Source: Aestuariimicrobium kwangyangense DSM 21549
GTDB lineage: Bacteria; Actinomycetota; Actinomycetes; Propionibacteriales; Propionibacteriaceae
DNA: 64,000 bases
Direction of reading: 5' to 3'
Assembly (NCBI RefSeq): GCF_000421525.1
Contig: NZ_ATXE01000001.1
Span: 248,001 to 312,000 of the forward strand
Shown here piece after piece: positions 12,901-21,245 of the stretch (positions are counted from its first letter, which is position 1; each line of letters starts with the position of its first letter). Below the pieces are notes generated by a model. It ran no database searches and was not told where the DNA came from. It saw only the letters and a program-made list of their open reading frames with translations. Made by a program: the position numbers and the translations under genes.

Positions 12901-13570
12901 CGCCCGCGGCGAGCACCGTCACCACGACGGCGTCCAGGCTACCGAGCGCGGCGTACAGCTCATCTGGGGCGGAGCGGAGCGATCCGGCGTAGATCGGCAC
13001 GCCCCGCGCCTGTCCGGTCGCATCGATCGCGTCGGCCAGGGCATGTGCGAACCCGTTGTTCCCGCTCGTCTCGTGAGCCCGGTAGTAGAGGACTCCGACG
13101 CGGGGAAGCCGGTGGTCGGCGCGCCTCGGCCGCTCGGCGTACCCCCACGACGGGATGACCGTGGGAGGCTCGAAGCCCGCGCCGGTCAACAGGACGAGGT
13201 CGGACAGGAAAGCGTGCAGTTGTGCGAGGTTGGCCGGCCCGCCCTCCGCCAGGTACCGATGTGCCTGCGCTGCGACACCGATCGGGACAGTGGAAAGGCC
13301 CATCAACTCCGCGCTCGGCTGCTGCTCGCCGCTCAGGATGACCAGTGGCGTGCCCCGCTCGCGCACGGCAGCGAGCCCGGGCCAGAGGTCGTGGCGACTG
13401 CCGAGGACGCGCACGATCACGAGCTCCGCATCGGCGAGCGTTGCGGCGAGTTCAGCGTCACGGGCCCGGCTCGGGTTCGCCCACGTGTACGCCGACCCGC
13501 TCGAGCGGGCGGTGAGCAGGTCGGTGTCGGATGTGGACAGGAGCGCGATCCGCGCGGACGACTCCACCAT
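9956..13570 (-). CDS. cobN: Cobaltochelatase large subunit CobN
   Basis: Large catalytic subunit of the ATP-dependent, oxygen-pathway cobaltochelatase, which inserts cobalt into hydrogenobyrinic acid a,c-diamide. 1204 residues, within the usual range for CobN/BchH proteins. Typical segments are ETSGNNGFAHALADAIDATG, IQPPRGFGENPVAIYHDPDLP, LGKHGSMEWLPGKRAAMS and the TVDYLFGFDATVGVLHDWMYE region near the end. The ATPase partner is probably the ChlI/ChlD fusion at 19.2 kb. The ATG is preceded by GGAGGAGG and by a cobalamin riboswitch, so it should be shut off by B12. It is transcribed away from the divergent cobG operon. Confidence 0.95.
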   Translation of the reverse strand: MVESSARIALLSTSDTDLLTARSSGSAYTWANPSRARDAELAATLADAELVIVRVLGSRHDLWPGLAAVRERGTPLVILSGEQQPSAELMGLSTVPIGVAAQAHRYLAEGGPANLAQLHAFLSDLVLLTGAGFEPPTVIPSWGYAERPRRADHRLPRVGVLYYRAHETSGNNGFAHALADAIDATGQARGVPIYAGSLRSAPDELYAALGSLDAVVVTVLAAGGSVPASAGAGGDDEAWDVERMSSLDIPVLQGLCLTTSRAEWEASEDGVVPLDSANQIAIPEFDGRIITVPFSFKEIDEDGLPTYVADPERAARVATIAVNHARLRRKPNHDKRLALVLSAYPTKHARIGNAVGLDTPLSAIRLLRRLREEGYDLGPDDRVSDFSIHALLDMEDQTAAGDALIHALIAAGGQDEEWLTSGQLTEAHVRISKPDYDAWTADLTDGLRAAVIAAWGESPGRLFVNDDQELVLATLRAGNVVLLIQPPRGFGENPVAIYHDPDLPPSHHYLAAYRWIERGFEADAVLHLGKHGSMEWLPGKRAAMSASCGPDAAIGSLPMIYPFLVNDPGEGAQAKRRAHATIVDHLVPPMARAESYGDIARLEQLLDEHANVASMDPAKLPAIRGEIWQLMRSAEMHRDLGLDERPEDAEFDDFLLHVDGWLCEIKDAQIRDGLHVLGAPPTGEARVNLVLAILRATQVWGGVGNAVPGLRTALGLTEDADLKAIDDAEARARGLVERMEAAGWETAMIPDLHQDPEVQEVLAFAAEQVVPRLARTSDELDAIIHALDGGFVPAGPSGSPLRGLVNVLPTGRNFYTVDPRAVPSRLAWQTGQAMADSLIERYLAETGAHPASVGLSVWGTSAMRTGGDDVAEVLALLGVRPEWDEQSRRVFKLSVVSLEELGRPRIDVTVRISGFFRDAFPHVVAMLDDAVAMVAGLDEPVDRNFVRAHTQADLAAHGDLRRATTRIFGSKPGAYGAGMLEVIESGSWRNDADLAEVYTVWGGFAYGRGLDGVQAADDMRANYRRIAVAAKNLDSAEHDIADSDDYFQYHGGMIATVRALTGSEPKAYVGDSTAPDAIRTRSLAEETARVFRSRVVNPRWIAAMRRHGYKGAFELAATVDYLFGFDATVGVLHDWMYEKLAREYVLDETTQQFMRQSNPWALRGIVERLHEAAERGLWEEPDPHTLATMRQLYLDIEGDLEDRG

Positions 13571-13589
13571 CGGGTTTCCTCCTCCGGGG

Positions 13590-13740
13590 TTCTCGCCCCG
13601 TCGATCGGTACGGAAACCCGTGGCCAGTGTCTGGCTGCGTCATCGACATGACTCACAGTGGCGGAACCGCCCCGGATTCACACCGGGTTCCCGAACCACG
13701 GGCACGGCCTGAGCCTACGGCACCACACGCGGTGCCGGGC
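13590..13740 (-). promoter_or_regulatory. Cobalamin riboswitch upstream of cobN
   Basis: On the minus strand the core reads GGGAACCCGGTGTGAATCC, then GGGGCGGTTCCGCCACTGTGA, followed by a B12-box segment GCAGCCAGACACTGGCC. CCCGTGG and CCACGGG close the lower stem. A small hairpin (GGGGCGAGAACCCC) abuts the GGAGGAGG ribosome site, which fits control of translation of cobN. Confidence 0.92.
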
Positions 13741-13814
13741 GGACCTGGCTGTGCCGCCGAGATGTGCACGGTCTGTGTCGGTGGCGCGCGGTAGTCTGTC
13801 CGCTGCCAGTCGTA

Positions 13815-13970
13815 CTCCACGTGTGGGGTCAGGGAACCCGGTGGAAGTCCGGGGCTGACGCGCAGCGGTGAGGGTGACGGGCGAGGCAAGCCACCACGCA
13901 GCCACTGGACCCCGGTCCGGGAAGGCGCCTCGTCCCGGGTGATCCCGAGTCCGAAGACCTGCTGGCCCTC
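13815..13970 (+). promoter_or_regulatory. Cobalamin riboswitch upstream of cobG
   Basis: The plus strand carries GGGAACCCGGTGGAAGTCC, GGGGCTGACGCGCAGCGGTGA and a B12 box AGTCCGAAGACCTGC at about 13948. The GGAAGTCC variant and the GCAGCGGTGA end differ slightly from the cobN copy. It lies back to back with that copy, with less than about 80 bases between the two aptamers. Confidence 0.9.
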
Positions 13971-14035
13971 GCGGCAACCGCTGCCAGGTCCCACCCGGAC
14001 CCCGCGTAAGGGTCTCAGACCGTGAAGGCTCGTCC

Positions 14036-14890
14036 GTGACAATCATCCGTGATCGCCGGGACCGGTGCCCCGGCGCGCTGCGCCCCTGGCCGGCCGAGGA
14101 CGGTCTGCTGGTGCGTCTCCGGCTCATCGGCGGCCGGGTCAGCGCTCGCTCGCTCAGGTCCTTGGCCGAGGTGTCGGAGCGGTTCGGGGACGGACACGTG
14201 CACGTCACCAGCCGGGCGAACCTCCAGCTGCGCGCACTCCCGGGGGTCGACGGCGGCTGGCTCACCGACGACGTGCTGGCCGCCCTGGAGGCCACAGGGC
14301 TGCTGCCGAACCGGAGCCATGAGCTGGTCCGCAACGTGATGGTCTCGCCCCTGAGCGGATTGTCCGGAGGGCGCTCCGACCTTCGGCTCGTGGCCACCGA
14401 GCTGGACGGTCTTCTCTGCGCGAGCCCGGCCCTGGCCGGGCTCCCGGCGCGATTCCTGTTCGTGCTCGACGACGGCCGGGGGGACCTTCTCGACCGCTCC
14501 TGCGACCTGGGCCTCGTGGCACTGGACGGGCTGCTGGGCCAACTGCGCGTCGGGGACGCGTGGGGTGAGGTGATTCCGCTGGCGTCGGCGGCGTCCCGCC
14601 TCGCCCGCCTCGCCGAGACGTTCCTGAGCGTTCGGGGCGACGGGCCGACAGCACCGTGGCACGTCGTCGAACTCGCCGACCCGCTCGCGTCCGTCCGGGT
14701 CCCCGACCCACGTCTGCCCGCGCCGACCGCGGCCGTGCCCTTCGGAGTGGTTCCCGGGGGCGAGCACCTCCGGGTGCCCGAGGCCGGCCTGGATCTCGGC
14801 ACGGTCACCGCCCTCACCGCGAGGGCCGACACCCTGGTGGTGACGCCGTGGCGCGGCATCCTCATCCCAGACGAAGGAAGACATGTCTGA
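14036..14890 (+). CDS. cobG: CobG-like precorrin-3B synthase, C-terminally short
   Basis: CobG is a nitrite/sulfite-reductase-like iron-sulfur enzyme that uses O2 to convert precorrin-3A to precorrin-3B before ring contraction. The N-terminal ferredoxin-like half is clear (DRCPGALRPW, VTSRANLQLRAL, HELVRNVMVSPLSGLSGG), as is the second half-domain up to VVTPWRGILIP. The protein then stops at 284 residues. Family members I know continue for roughly 80 or more residues that contain the C-x5-C and C-x3-C cluster ligands; neither motif is present here. The GTG start has GAAGG upstream. The end overlaps cobH by eight bases. Activity is therefore doubtful. Confidence 0.82.
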   Translation: MTIIRDRRDRCPGALRPWPAEDGLLVRLRLIGGRVSARSLRSLAEVSERFGDGHVHVTSRANLQLRALPGVDGGWLTDDVLAALEATGLLPNRSHELVRNVMVSPLSGLSGGRSDLRLVATELDGLLCASPALAGLPARFLFVLDDGRGDLLDRSCDLGLVALDGLLGQLRVGDAWGEVIPLASAASRLARLAETFLSVRGDGPTAPWHVVELADPLASVRVPDPRLPAPTAAVPFGVVPGGEHLRVPEAGLDLGTVTALTARADTLVVTPWRGILIPDEGRHV

Positions 14891-15548
14891 GCCGTCGCGT
14901 CCCACCCGGCGCTTTCAGTACATCGACCAGGGCGACGCCATCTACGTCGAGTCGTTCGCGACGATCAGACGCGAGGCCGACCTGAGCGCGCTTCCCGTGG
15001 ACGCGGACAGGCTCGCGGTCCGCATGATCCACGGCAGCGGTCAGGTCGACCTCGCCCGGGACCTCGTCGTCCACCCGAGGATGGTCGCCGCGTCTCGCGC
15101 CGCCCTCGAGGCCGGTGCCCCGATCCTGTGCGACACGACCATGGTTGCCACCGGCGTCAGTCGTGGCCGTCTGCCCCACGACAACGAGGTCCGCTGCTTG
15201 CTCACCGACGAGCGGGTGCCTTCCCTGGCCGCGGCGTGGGGCACCACCCGCGCGGCAGCCGCGGTGTCGCTGTGGGAACCCGTCCTCGGTGGCTCGGTGG
15301 TGGCTATCGGAAACGCCCCGACCGCCCTGTTCCACTTGCTGGAGCTGATCCTCGACGGCGCTCCCCGGCCGGCCGCCATCGTCGGCTGCCCGGTCGGCTT
15401 CATCGGCGCCTCCGAATCGAAGGAGGCCCTCATCGGGTTCAACGCCGAGTACGGGATCGACATCCCCTACGTCACCGTCAAGGGACGCCGCGGCGGCTCG
15501 GCGATGACGTCGTCGGCACTCAACGCACTCGCGCAGGAGAACGAATGA
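14883..15548 (+). CDS. cobH: Precorrin-8X methylmutase (set 1)
   Basis: Moves the C11 methyl group to C12, giving hydrogenobyrinate. 221 residues, normal length. The catalytic histidine is in RMIHGSGQVD (His50), and the C-terminal KGRRGGSAMTSSALNALA is characteristic. It overlaps cobG at its start and the cobI-cobJ fusion at its end (ATGA), so it belongs to the riboswitch-led operon. A second copy of this enzyme is encoded at 35.1-35.8 kb. The duplication is one of four in the locus. Confidence 0.95.
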   Translation: MSEPSRPTRRFQYIDQGDAIYVESFATIRREADLSALPVDADRLAVRMIHGSGQVDLARDLVVHPRMVAASRAALEAGAPILCDTTMVATGVSRGRLPHDNEVRCLLTDERVPSLAAAWGTTRAAAAVSLWEPVLGGSVVAIGNAPTALFHLLELILDGAPRPAAIVGCPVGFIGASESKEALIGFNAEYGIDIPYVTVKGRRGGSAMTSSALNALAQENE

Positions 15549-17044
15549 CCGGCCGCTTCTACGGCGTCGGCGTCGGCCCCGGCGACCCGGAACTGATCAC
15601 GCGGAAGGCTGCGCGACTGATCGGATCGGCCGACGTCGTTGCCTACCACGCGGCCGGGGGCAAGGAATCCAACGCGCGTCGAATCGCCGCCGACCTCGTG
15701 CCCGACACCGCGATCGACGAGGAGCTCACCTATCCGGTGACCACGGGCAGCACCGATCACCCGGGTGGCTACGCCGGGGCGATCGCCGACTTCTACGAGG
15801 AGGCCGCGGCCCGTCTTGCGGCGCACCTCGACGCCGGGCTCGATGTGGTCCTCCTCGCCGAAGGCGATCCCCTCTTCTACGGCTCGTACATGTACATGCA
15901 CGACCGGCTGTCGCAGCGCTACGTGACCGAGGTGGTGCCAGGGGTTCCGGCGTTCGCGGCGGCGGCAGCCGCAGTCGCCAGCCCGCTCGTGCGGCAGACC
16001 GACGTGCTCACGGTCCTCCCGGGCACCCTGCCCGAGCCGGAGTTGGCCCGTCGTCTCGCCGACACCGACGGTGCGATCATCATGAAACTCGGGCGCACCT
16101 TCCCGGCCGTGCGCCGGGCCCTGGAGGCGGCCGGCCGGCTCGATCATGCTCTGTACGTCGAGCGCGCCTCGATGCCCGAGCAGCGGTGGCTGACCGTCGA
16201 CCAGGTTGACGCCGACACGGTGCCCTACTTCTCCTTGATCGTGGTTACCGGCGACTCCCTCAACGGAGACCGCACCCGCGACCCGCAGCCGGCCACGCCG
16301 GCCAAACCGGCCGCGGGGCCCGAAGTACTCGTCATCGGCCTGGGCCCCGGCCCCGATGCCTGGCTGACACCCGAGGCGTCCGACGCCCTCGCCGACGTCA
16401 GCCACGTCGTCGGCTACGGTCCTTACGTCGAGCGGGTACCCCAGCGAGCGGGTCTCACCCGCCACGCGTCGGGCAACACCGTGGAGGTCGAGCGGGCGCG
16501 GTTCGCCCTGGAGCTGGCCACGGCGGGCGAGAAGGTCGCGGTCGTCTCCGGCGGGGACGCGGGCATCTTCGGCATGGCGGCGGCCGTGTTCGAGGCCGCC
16601 GAGGACCCCGCCTACGCCGGCGTGAGGATCCGAGTGCTGCCGGGGATCAGTGCGGTGCAGGCCGTGGCCGCGCGCGCCGGCGCGCCGATCGGCGCGGACT
16701 TCGCGGTCGTCAGCCTCTCCGACCGGTTGAAGCCCTGGGCGGTGGTGGAGCGGCGGCTGCGTGCGATCGCCGAGGCGGACCTCGTCCTCGCCATCTACAA
16801 CCCCGCCTCGCGAACCCGCACCGAGCAGGTCGGCCTGGCCCAGCGGATCCTCCTCGAGCACCGCAGGGCCGACACCGTGGTGATCGTCGGCCGCGACGTC
16901 GGGCGCCCCGGGGAGAGCCTGACGGTCACCACCTTGGCAGAGCTCACCCCCGAGACGATCGACATGAAGTGCCTCCTCATCGTCGGAGCCGACGGCACCC
17001 GCCGCGGCGCGGGAGGCGTGTGGACACCGAGGTTCGTGCGATGA
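15545..17044 (+). CDS. cobIJ: CobI-CobJ fusion: precorrin-2 C20- and precorrin-3B C17-methyltransferase
   Basis: 499 residues with two tetrapyrrole methylase domains. The first (about 1-235, FYGVGVGPGDPELITRKA, LLAEGDPLFYGS, VVPGVPAFAAAAA) is CobI. A linker rich in Pro and Ala follows, then CobJ (about 255-490, VLVIGLGPGPDAWLTPEA, VVSGGDAGIFGMA, IYNPASRTRTEQ), the ring-contraction methylase. The same fusion is known from mycobacteria and other oxygen-pathway actinobacteria. The ATG overlaps the cobH stop, and its own stop overlaps the cobM start. Set 2 of this window instead carries CbiL alone and CbiH fused to CbiG. Confidence 0.94.
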   Translation: MTGRFYGVGVGPGDPELITRKAARLIGSADVVAYHAAGGKESNARRIAADLVPDTAIDEELTYPVTTGSTDHPGGYAGAIADFYEEAAARLAAHLDAGLDVVLLAEGDPLFYGSYMYMHDRLSQRYVTEVVPGVPAFAAAAAAVASPLVRQTDVLTVLPGTLPEPELARRLADTDGAIIMKLGRTFPAVRRALEAAGRLDHALYVERASMPEQRWLTVDQVDADTVPYFSLIVVTGDSLNGDRTRDPQPATPAKPAAGPEVLVIGLGPGPDAWLTPEASDALADVSHVVGYGPYVERVPQRAGLTRHASGNTVEVERARFALELATAGEKVAVVSGGDAGIFGMAAAVFEAAEDPAYAGVRIRVLPGISAVQAVAARAGAPIGADFAVVSLSDRLKPWAVVERRLRAIAEADLVLAIYNPASRTRTEQVGLAQRILLEHRRADTVVIVGRDVGRPGESLTVTTLAELTPETIDMKCLLIVGADGTRRGAGGVWTPRFVR

Positions 17045-17799
17045 CGGTCCATTTCGTCGGCGCCGGCCCGGGGGCGGCCGATCTCCTCACCGTGCGCGCC
17101 ACCCGCCTGTTGGCCCAAGCCGACGTCGTCCTCTATCCGGGCACCTACATCGACCCCGGCATGCTGACTCACGTCAGCCCCTCGGCAACCCTCGTGGACA
17201 CCCAGGACCTCGACCTCGAGCAGATCGTCGAACGTCTCGAGGCGGCGCACCGCGACGGCCAGGACGTCGTCCGCCTCGCCTCGGGCGACCTGTCGATCTA
17301 CTCCGCCCTGTTCGAGCAGACCCGACGCCTGGACGCCGCAGGGGTCCCGTGGGATGTCACCCCGGGCGTGCCCGCGTACGCGGCCGCGGCGGCACTCATC
17401 GGGCGCGAACTGACGGTTCCCGAGGTGGCGCAGTCGGTCGTCCTCACCCGCACCCGGACGCGGTCAACCAGGATGCCAGAGTCGGAGTCCCTCGCCGCCT
17501 TCGCGGCCACAACGGCGAGCCTCGTCCTCCATCTCGCCATCACCAGGACCCGGACCCTGATGGCCGAACTCGAACCCCACTACGGTGCGGACTGCCCCGT
17601 CGTGGTGGTCTACCGGGCCAGTCAACCGGGCGAACTCGTGGTCCGCGGAACGGTCGGATCGATCGCCGACGCGGTCGAGCAAGCCGGCCTCAGACAGGCC
17701 GCCGTCATCCTCGTCGGGCGGGCCCTCGCGCCGGAGAACGGTGGAGAGTCGTACCTCTACGACGCCGGCAGGGATCGCTCGGTCAAACGTCCAGGGTGA
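17041..17799 (+). CDS. cobM: Precorrin-4 C11-methyltransferase (set 1)
   Basis: 252 residues, one tetrapyrrole methylase domain with VHFVGAGPGAADLLTVRATR, RLASGDLSIYSA, TPGVPAYAAAAA and RELTVPEVAQSVVLTR. It methylates precorrin-4 at C11 on the way to precorrin-5. The ATG overlaps the preceding stop (ATGA). It is the last gene of the cobG-cobH-cobIJ-cobM operon. Its final 17 bases overlap the end of the opposite-strand cobL, so the two transcripts converge. Its paralogue is CbiF at 38.9-39.7 kb. Confidence 0.94.
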   Translation: MTVHFVGAGPGAADLLTVRATRLLAQADVVLYPGTYIDPGMLTHVSPSATLVDTQDLDLEQIVERLEAAHRDGQDVVRLASGDLSIYSALFEQTRRLDAAGVPWDVTPGVPAYAAAAALIGRELTVPEVAQSVVLTRTRTRSTRMPESESLAAFAATTASLVLHLAITRTRTLMAELEPHYGADCPVVVVYRASQPGELVVRGTVGSIADAVEQAGLRQAAVILVGRALAPENGGESYLYDAGRDRSVKRPG

Positions 17800-19006
17800 A
17801 CGCCCACTGAGTGACGGCGCGCGCGGGCTTCCAGCCCGTGTACGAGCCGATCGGTGACGCCGTCTCCACCGAGATACGGGTCAGCTCCCCACCGTGAACG
17901 GAGTGCAACTCACCCAGAAGCCGTTCGGTCTCCAGGGTGACCCCGTGGACGACCAGCCGGCCGGACGTCCCCAGGGCCGCCATGCACGCGTCGACGACTC
18001 CGGGGGTGGCCCCGCCGCCGACGAACACGGCGTCCGGACGCCGGAGGCCCTGGAGCGCCTCGGGGGCCGCTTGCCCCACGACCCGAAGACCAGGCACCCC
18101 CAGGCGAAGGGCGTTGCGCCCGATCCGCTCGGCCCGCTCCCGCTGGGCCTCGATCGCTGTCGCCGTGCACGAGGGGTGCGCCCTCATCCACTCGATCCCG
18201 ATCGAGCCCGCACCGGCACCAACGTCCCACAGATGCTCCCCCGGCGTGGGGGCAAGCCGCGCCAGGGCGGACGCGCGCAGGTCCCGTTTGGTGAGTTGCC
18301 CGTCATGCTCGAACAGCCTGTCGGGCAGCCCAGCCACCCAGCCACCCAGACGCGGCCCGCTGAGCTCGATGGCCATGATATTGAGCCGCGGCGCCACCTC
18401 GGACCACCTGTCGGCACTCGCATCGGTCCGCGAGAAGTCCTCCCCGCCCAGGTTGCCCAGCACATGTATCACGCTCTCGCCATACCCAGCTTGGGACAGC
18501 AGTTCCGCCACCTCCTGGGGCGTCGTCTCGTCCGCCGACAACGCGATGACGCGACGACCAGGAGCCAGTTCCCGAAGAATGCGCGAAGCCTCCCGGCTGA
18601 CAAGACTGACCACGGCGCACGACTCCGCCGGCCACCCCATCTCCGCGCGGGCCAGCGCGACCGAGGACACCGACGGGTGGATCCGGACGCGATCCGGACC
18701 CAGGACGCTGATGAGCGTCGAGCCGATACCCGACACGAGCGGGTCCCCTGAGGCGAGCGCGACCACCGGTCCCTCCACCTGACTGTTGACCAGGTCAGCG
18801 AGCTGCGGACGCAGAGGCGTGGGCCAGGTGATCCGCCGTTGCGCGGGCCGGACGGGCACCAGGCCGAGGTGCCGCTCGCCGCCGAGCACGACACGTGCTT
18901 TGAGAACCACCTCCCGCAGGTGCGCCGGCAGTCCCCGCCACCCATCCGCGCCGATCCCCACGACGGTGACTGTCGGCAGGCCACGGGACGGATGAGGGCT
19001 GGACAC
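17783..19006 (-). CDS. cobL: Precorrin-6Y C5,15-methyltransferase, decarboxylating (CbiE-CbiT fusion)
   Basis: Methylates C5 and C15 and removes the C12 acetate carboxyl. 407 residues. The N-terminal CbiE-type methylase (about 12-200: TVVGIGADGWRGLPA, LASGDPLVSGIGSTL, HPSVSSVALARAEMGWP) is fused to a CbiT-type Rossmann methyltransferase (about 225-400: LWDVGAGAGSIGIEWMR, AVFVGGGATPGV). It is the only copy in the window, so both pathways would have to share it. It is transcribed opposite to its neighbours and starts close to the plus-strand riboswitch. I saw no riboswitch of its own. Confidence 0.95.
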   Translation of the reverse strand: MSSPHPSRGLPTVTVVGIGADGWRGLPAHLREVVLKARVVLGGERHLGLVPVRPAQRRITWPTPLRPQLADLVNSQVEGPVVALASGDPLVSGIGSTLISVLGPDRVRIHPSVSSVALARAEMGWPAESCAVVSLVSREASRILRELAPGRRVIALSADETTPQEVAELLSQAGYGESVIHVLGNLGGEDFSRTDASADRWSEVAPRLNIMAIELSGPRLGGWVAGLPDRLFEHDGQLTKRDLRASALARLAPTPGEHLWDVGAGAGSIGIEWMRAHPSCTATAIEAQRERAERIGRNALRLGVPGLRVVGQAAPEALQGLRRPDAVFVGGGATPGVVDACMAALGTSGRLVVHGVTLETERLLGELHSVHGGELTRISVETASPIGSYTGWKPARAVTQWAFTLDV

Positions 19007-19029
19007 GAGGCCTCACGCTATCGTGACAC

Positions 19030-19185
19030 CAGGCACGAGGTGCCTCGGGGGCCCAGCGATCGGAACGGTGGTCGGGGCCGATGAGGAGAATCAGGGAAGC
19101 CGGTGAGACTCCGGCACAGGCCCGCTGCGGTGAATCCGGCCCCTTGGGGGGACCCGACAAGTCCGAGGACCGGCCTCGCGCCCGT
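19030..19185 (+). promoter_or_regulatory. Cobalamin riboswitch upstream of the chelatase ATPase gene
   Basis: The core AGGGAAGCCGGTGAGACTCC and GGCACAGGCCCGCTGCGGTGA is followed by a near-consensus B12 box AAGTCCGAGGACCGGCC (19159-19175). It leads the chlID-cobO operon. Confidence 0.93.
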
Positions 19186-19217
19186 CCATATCGATGGCGA
19201 ACGAGCGGGAGCCTCAC

Positions 19218-21245
19218 ATGCCACTGCACTACCCCTTTTCCGCCGTCGTCGGCTGCGAGCCCGACCTGATGGACAACATGGGTCTCGCACTCGTGCTGGC
19301 CACCATCTCCCCCGAGATCGGCGGCGTCTTGGTGCGTGGCGAGAAGGGAACCGCGAAATCGACAACCGTGCGCGCCCTCACCGCCGTGCTGCCGGCGATT
19401 GACGTGTACGCCGACGACCGCTTTTCGGTTGACCCCGCCGACCCCACGACGACGTCTCCCGACGGCCCCTTCGACGCGCGGGCGCAGACGCTGAGCCGCC
19501 CCGTGCGCCTGGTTGAGCTTCCCGTGGGTGCGACCGAGGACCGCGTGATGGGGTCCATCCACCTCGAACGCGCCCTGTCACAGGGCAAGGTAGAATACGA
19601 GCCGGGACTCTTGGCGCGCGCCCACCGCGGCGTCCTGTACGTCGACGAGGTCAACCTGCTGCACGACCACCTGGTCGACCTGCTGCTCGACGCCGCCGCC
19701 ATGGGCCGGGCCACCGTCGAGCGCGACGGGGTCTCCCTCGAACACCCGGCCCGGTTCGTTCTCATCGGCACGATGAATCCCGAGGAGGGAGAGCTCCGGC
19801 CACAGTTCCTCGACCGGTTCGGACTTGCCGTCGAGGTCGCCGCACCGCGCGACCCCAACCTGCGCGCAGAGGTCGTGCGCCGCCGGATGGCCCACGACGC
19901 GGACCCGGCAGCCTTCGCCGAACGCCACCGCGATGCCGAGCTCGTCCTCACCGAACGGATCCGGACGGCCCAGGAGCGACTGGACGTCGTTCGGCTCAGC
20001 GACGTGGCACTTCTCAAGATCGCCACGATCTGCGCCGCGTTCGAGGTGGACGGCCTGCGAGCGGACCTGGTGACTGCCCGCACCGCGGTCGCCCACGCTG
20101 CCTGGCAGGGCCGCGACCAGGTCACCAGGGCCGACATCCGCCGAGCAGCCCTCCTCGCCCTGCCACACCGCCGCCGCCGCAACCCCTTCGACGCCCCGGG
20201 CCTGGACGAGGACCTGCTCGATCAGCTCCTGGGAGACGACGAACTACCTCCCGAGCCGCCACCCGCCCCCGACGACGGGACGCCGGCCCCCCCGGAGCCG
20301 AGCGACGACGGCGTCCCCGAGGGCGAACCCGACCGGTCGAACGAGAACGACCCCGGTCAGCCCGAGGCCGGGGGCGCGTCGTCGCCAGCCCCCCCGGCTG
20401 GACAGGGCGGAGCGGGCGAATCCCAAGTGAGCGCGGGGGACCCGTACCGCTCGAGGCTGTTCACCGTCCACGGGCTTGGCGAGGGCACCGAGGGCCGTCG
20501 CAGCCGCGCGGTCGCCAGCAGGGGGCACCGCGTCGGCGCACGCCGCCCCGCCAGCGGTGGCGGGCCACTACACCTGGTCGAAACCCTCCTCGCCGCGGCG
20601 AGTCAACAGCCGGCTCGGGGACGCCGAGGAGGCCGGCTTGACGTGCGTCCGGAGGACATCCGGATGGCCGTTCGCGAGGGGCGCGAGGCCAATCTGATCC
20701 TGTTCTGCGTCGACGCGTCCGGGTCGATGGCAGCCCGCAAGCGGATGGCCCAGGTGAAGACCGCGATTCTCTCCCTGCTGCTGGATGCCTACCGACGCCG
20801 CGACAAGGTTGCTCTGATCACCTTCCGCGGCACCACCGCGGAACTGACCCTGCCGCCCACGCGCTCGGTGGATATCGCCGCGACTCGCCTCAACAACCTC
20901 CCTGCGGGCGGGAGGACACCGCTGGCAGATGGCCTGCTGGAAGTGGCGAGGGTGGTCCAACGCCATCGGGTGAGCGATCCCCGTCTTCGCCCGCTGCTGA
21001 TCCTCGTCACGGACGGCCGTGCCACGGGCGGCGAGAACGCTGTCGCCCGCTCCCAGGAGGCCGCCGCCCACCTCGCCGGCATGGGCGTGGCCACGGTGGT
21101 CGTCGACGGCGAGACCGGTCCACTGAGGCTCGGGCTCGCCTGGAGACTCGCGGTGCTGCTCCGCGGCCAGCATGTGCCCGTCGCGGAGATCACGGCCGAA
21201 GCGCTCACCACAAGCGTCCGCACTCACGTGAAGGGTGTCGCCTGA
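19218..21245 (+). CDS. Fused ChlI/ChlD-type AAA+ ATPase, probable CobN partner
   Basis: Expected to supply the ATP-driven motor of cobalt insertion by CobN, in place of CobS and CobT; the partner choice is inferred from context. 675 residues. The AAA+ domain has Walker A GEKGTAKST (41-49) and Walker B VLYVDEVNLL. A Pro, Asp and Glu-rich linker follows (about 340-410). A von Willebrand A domain at the C-terminus has a MIDAS motif DASGSM (from about residue 499). I chose the ATG at 19218 because GGGAG lies six bases upstream; an ATG eight codons earlier lacks a site. It overlaps cobO (TGATG). A magnesium-chelatase role is unlikely because no chlorophyll genes are present. Confidence 0.9.
   Translation: MPLHYPFSAVVGCEPDLMDNMGLALVLATISPEIGGVLVRGEKGTAKSTTVRALTAVLPAIDVYADDRFSVDPADPTTTSPDGPFDARAQTLSRPVRLVELPVGATEDRVMGSIHLERALSQGKVEYEPGLLARAHRGVLYVDEVNLLHDHLVDLLLDAAAMGRATVERDGVSLEHPARFVLIGTMNPEEGELRPQFLDRFGLAVEVAAPRDPNLRAEVVRRRMAHDADPAAFAERHRDAELVLTERIRTAQERLDVVRLSDVALLKIATICAAFEVDGLRADLVTARTAVAHAAWQGRDQVTRADIRRAALLALPHRRRRNPFDAPGLDEDLLDQLLGDDELPPEPPPAPDDGTPAPPEPSDDGVPEGEPDRSNENDPGQPEAGGASSPAPPAGQGGAGESQVSAGDPYRSRLFTVHGLGEGTEGRRSRAVASRGHRVGARRPASGGGPLHLVETLLAAASQQPARGRRGGRLDVRPEDIRMAVREGREANLILFCVDASGSMAARKRMAQVKTAILSLLLDAYRRRDKVALITFRGTTAELTLPPTRSVDIAATRLNNLPAGGRTPLADGLLEVARVVQRHRVSDPRLRPLLILVTDGRATGGENAVARSQEAAAHLAGMGVATVVVDGETGPLRLGLAWRLAVLLRGQHVPVAEITAEALTTSVRTHVKGVA

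Noticed and set aside
19218-21245. Magnesium chelatase for chlorophyll
   Set aside because: No other chlorophyll genes are present, and the gene is between a cobalamin riboswitch and cobO with CobN nearby.
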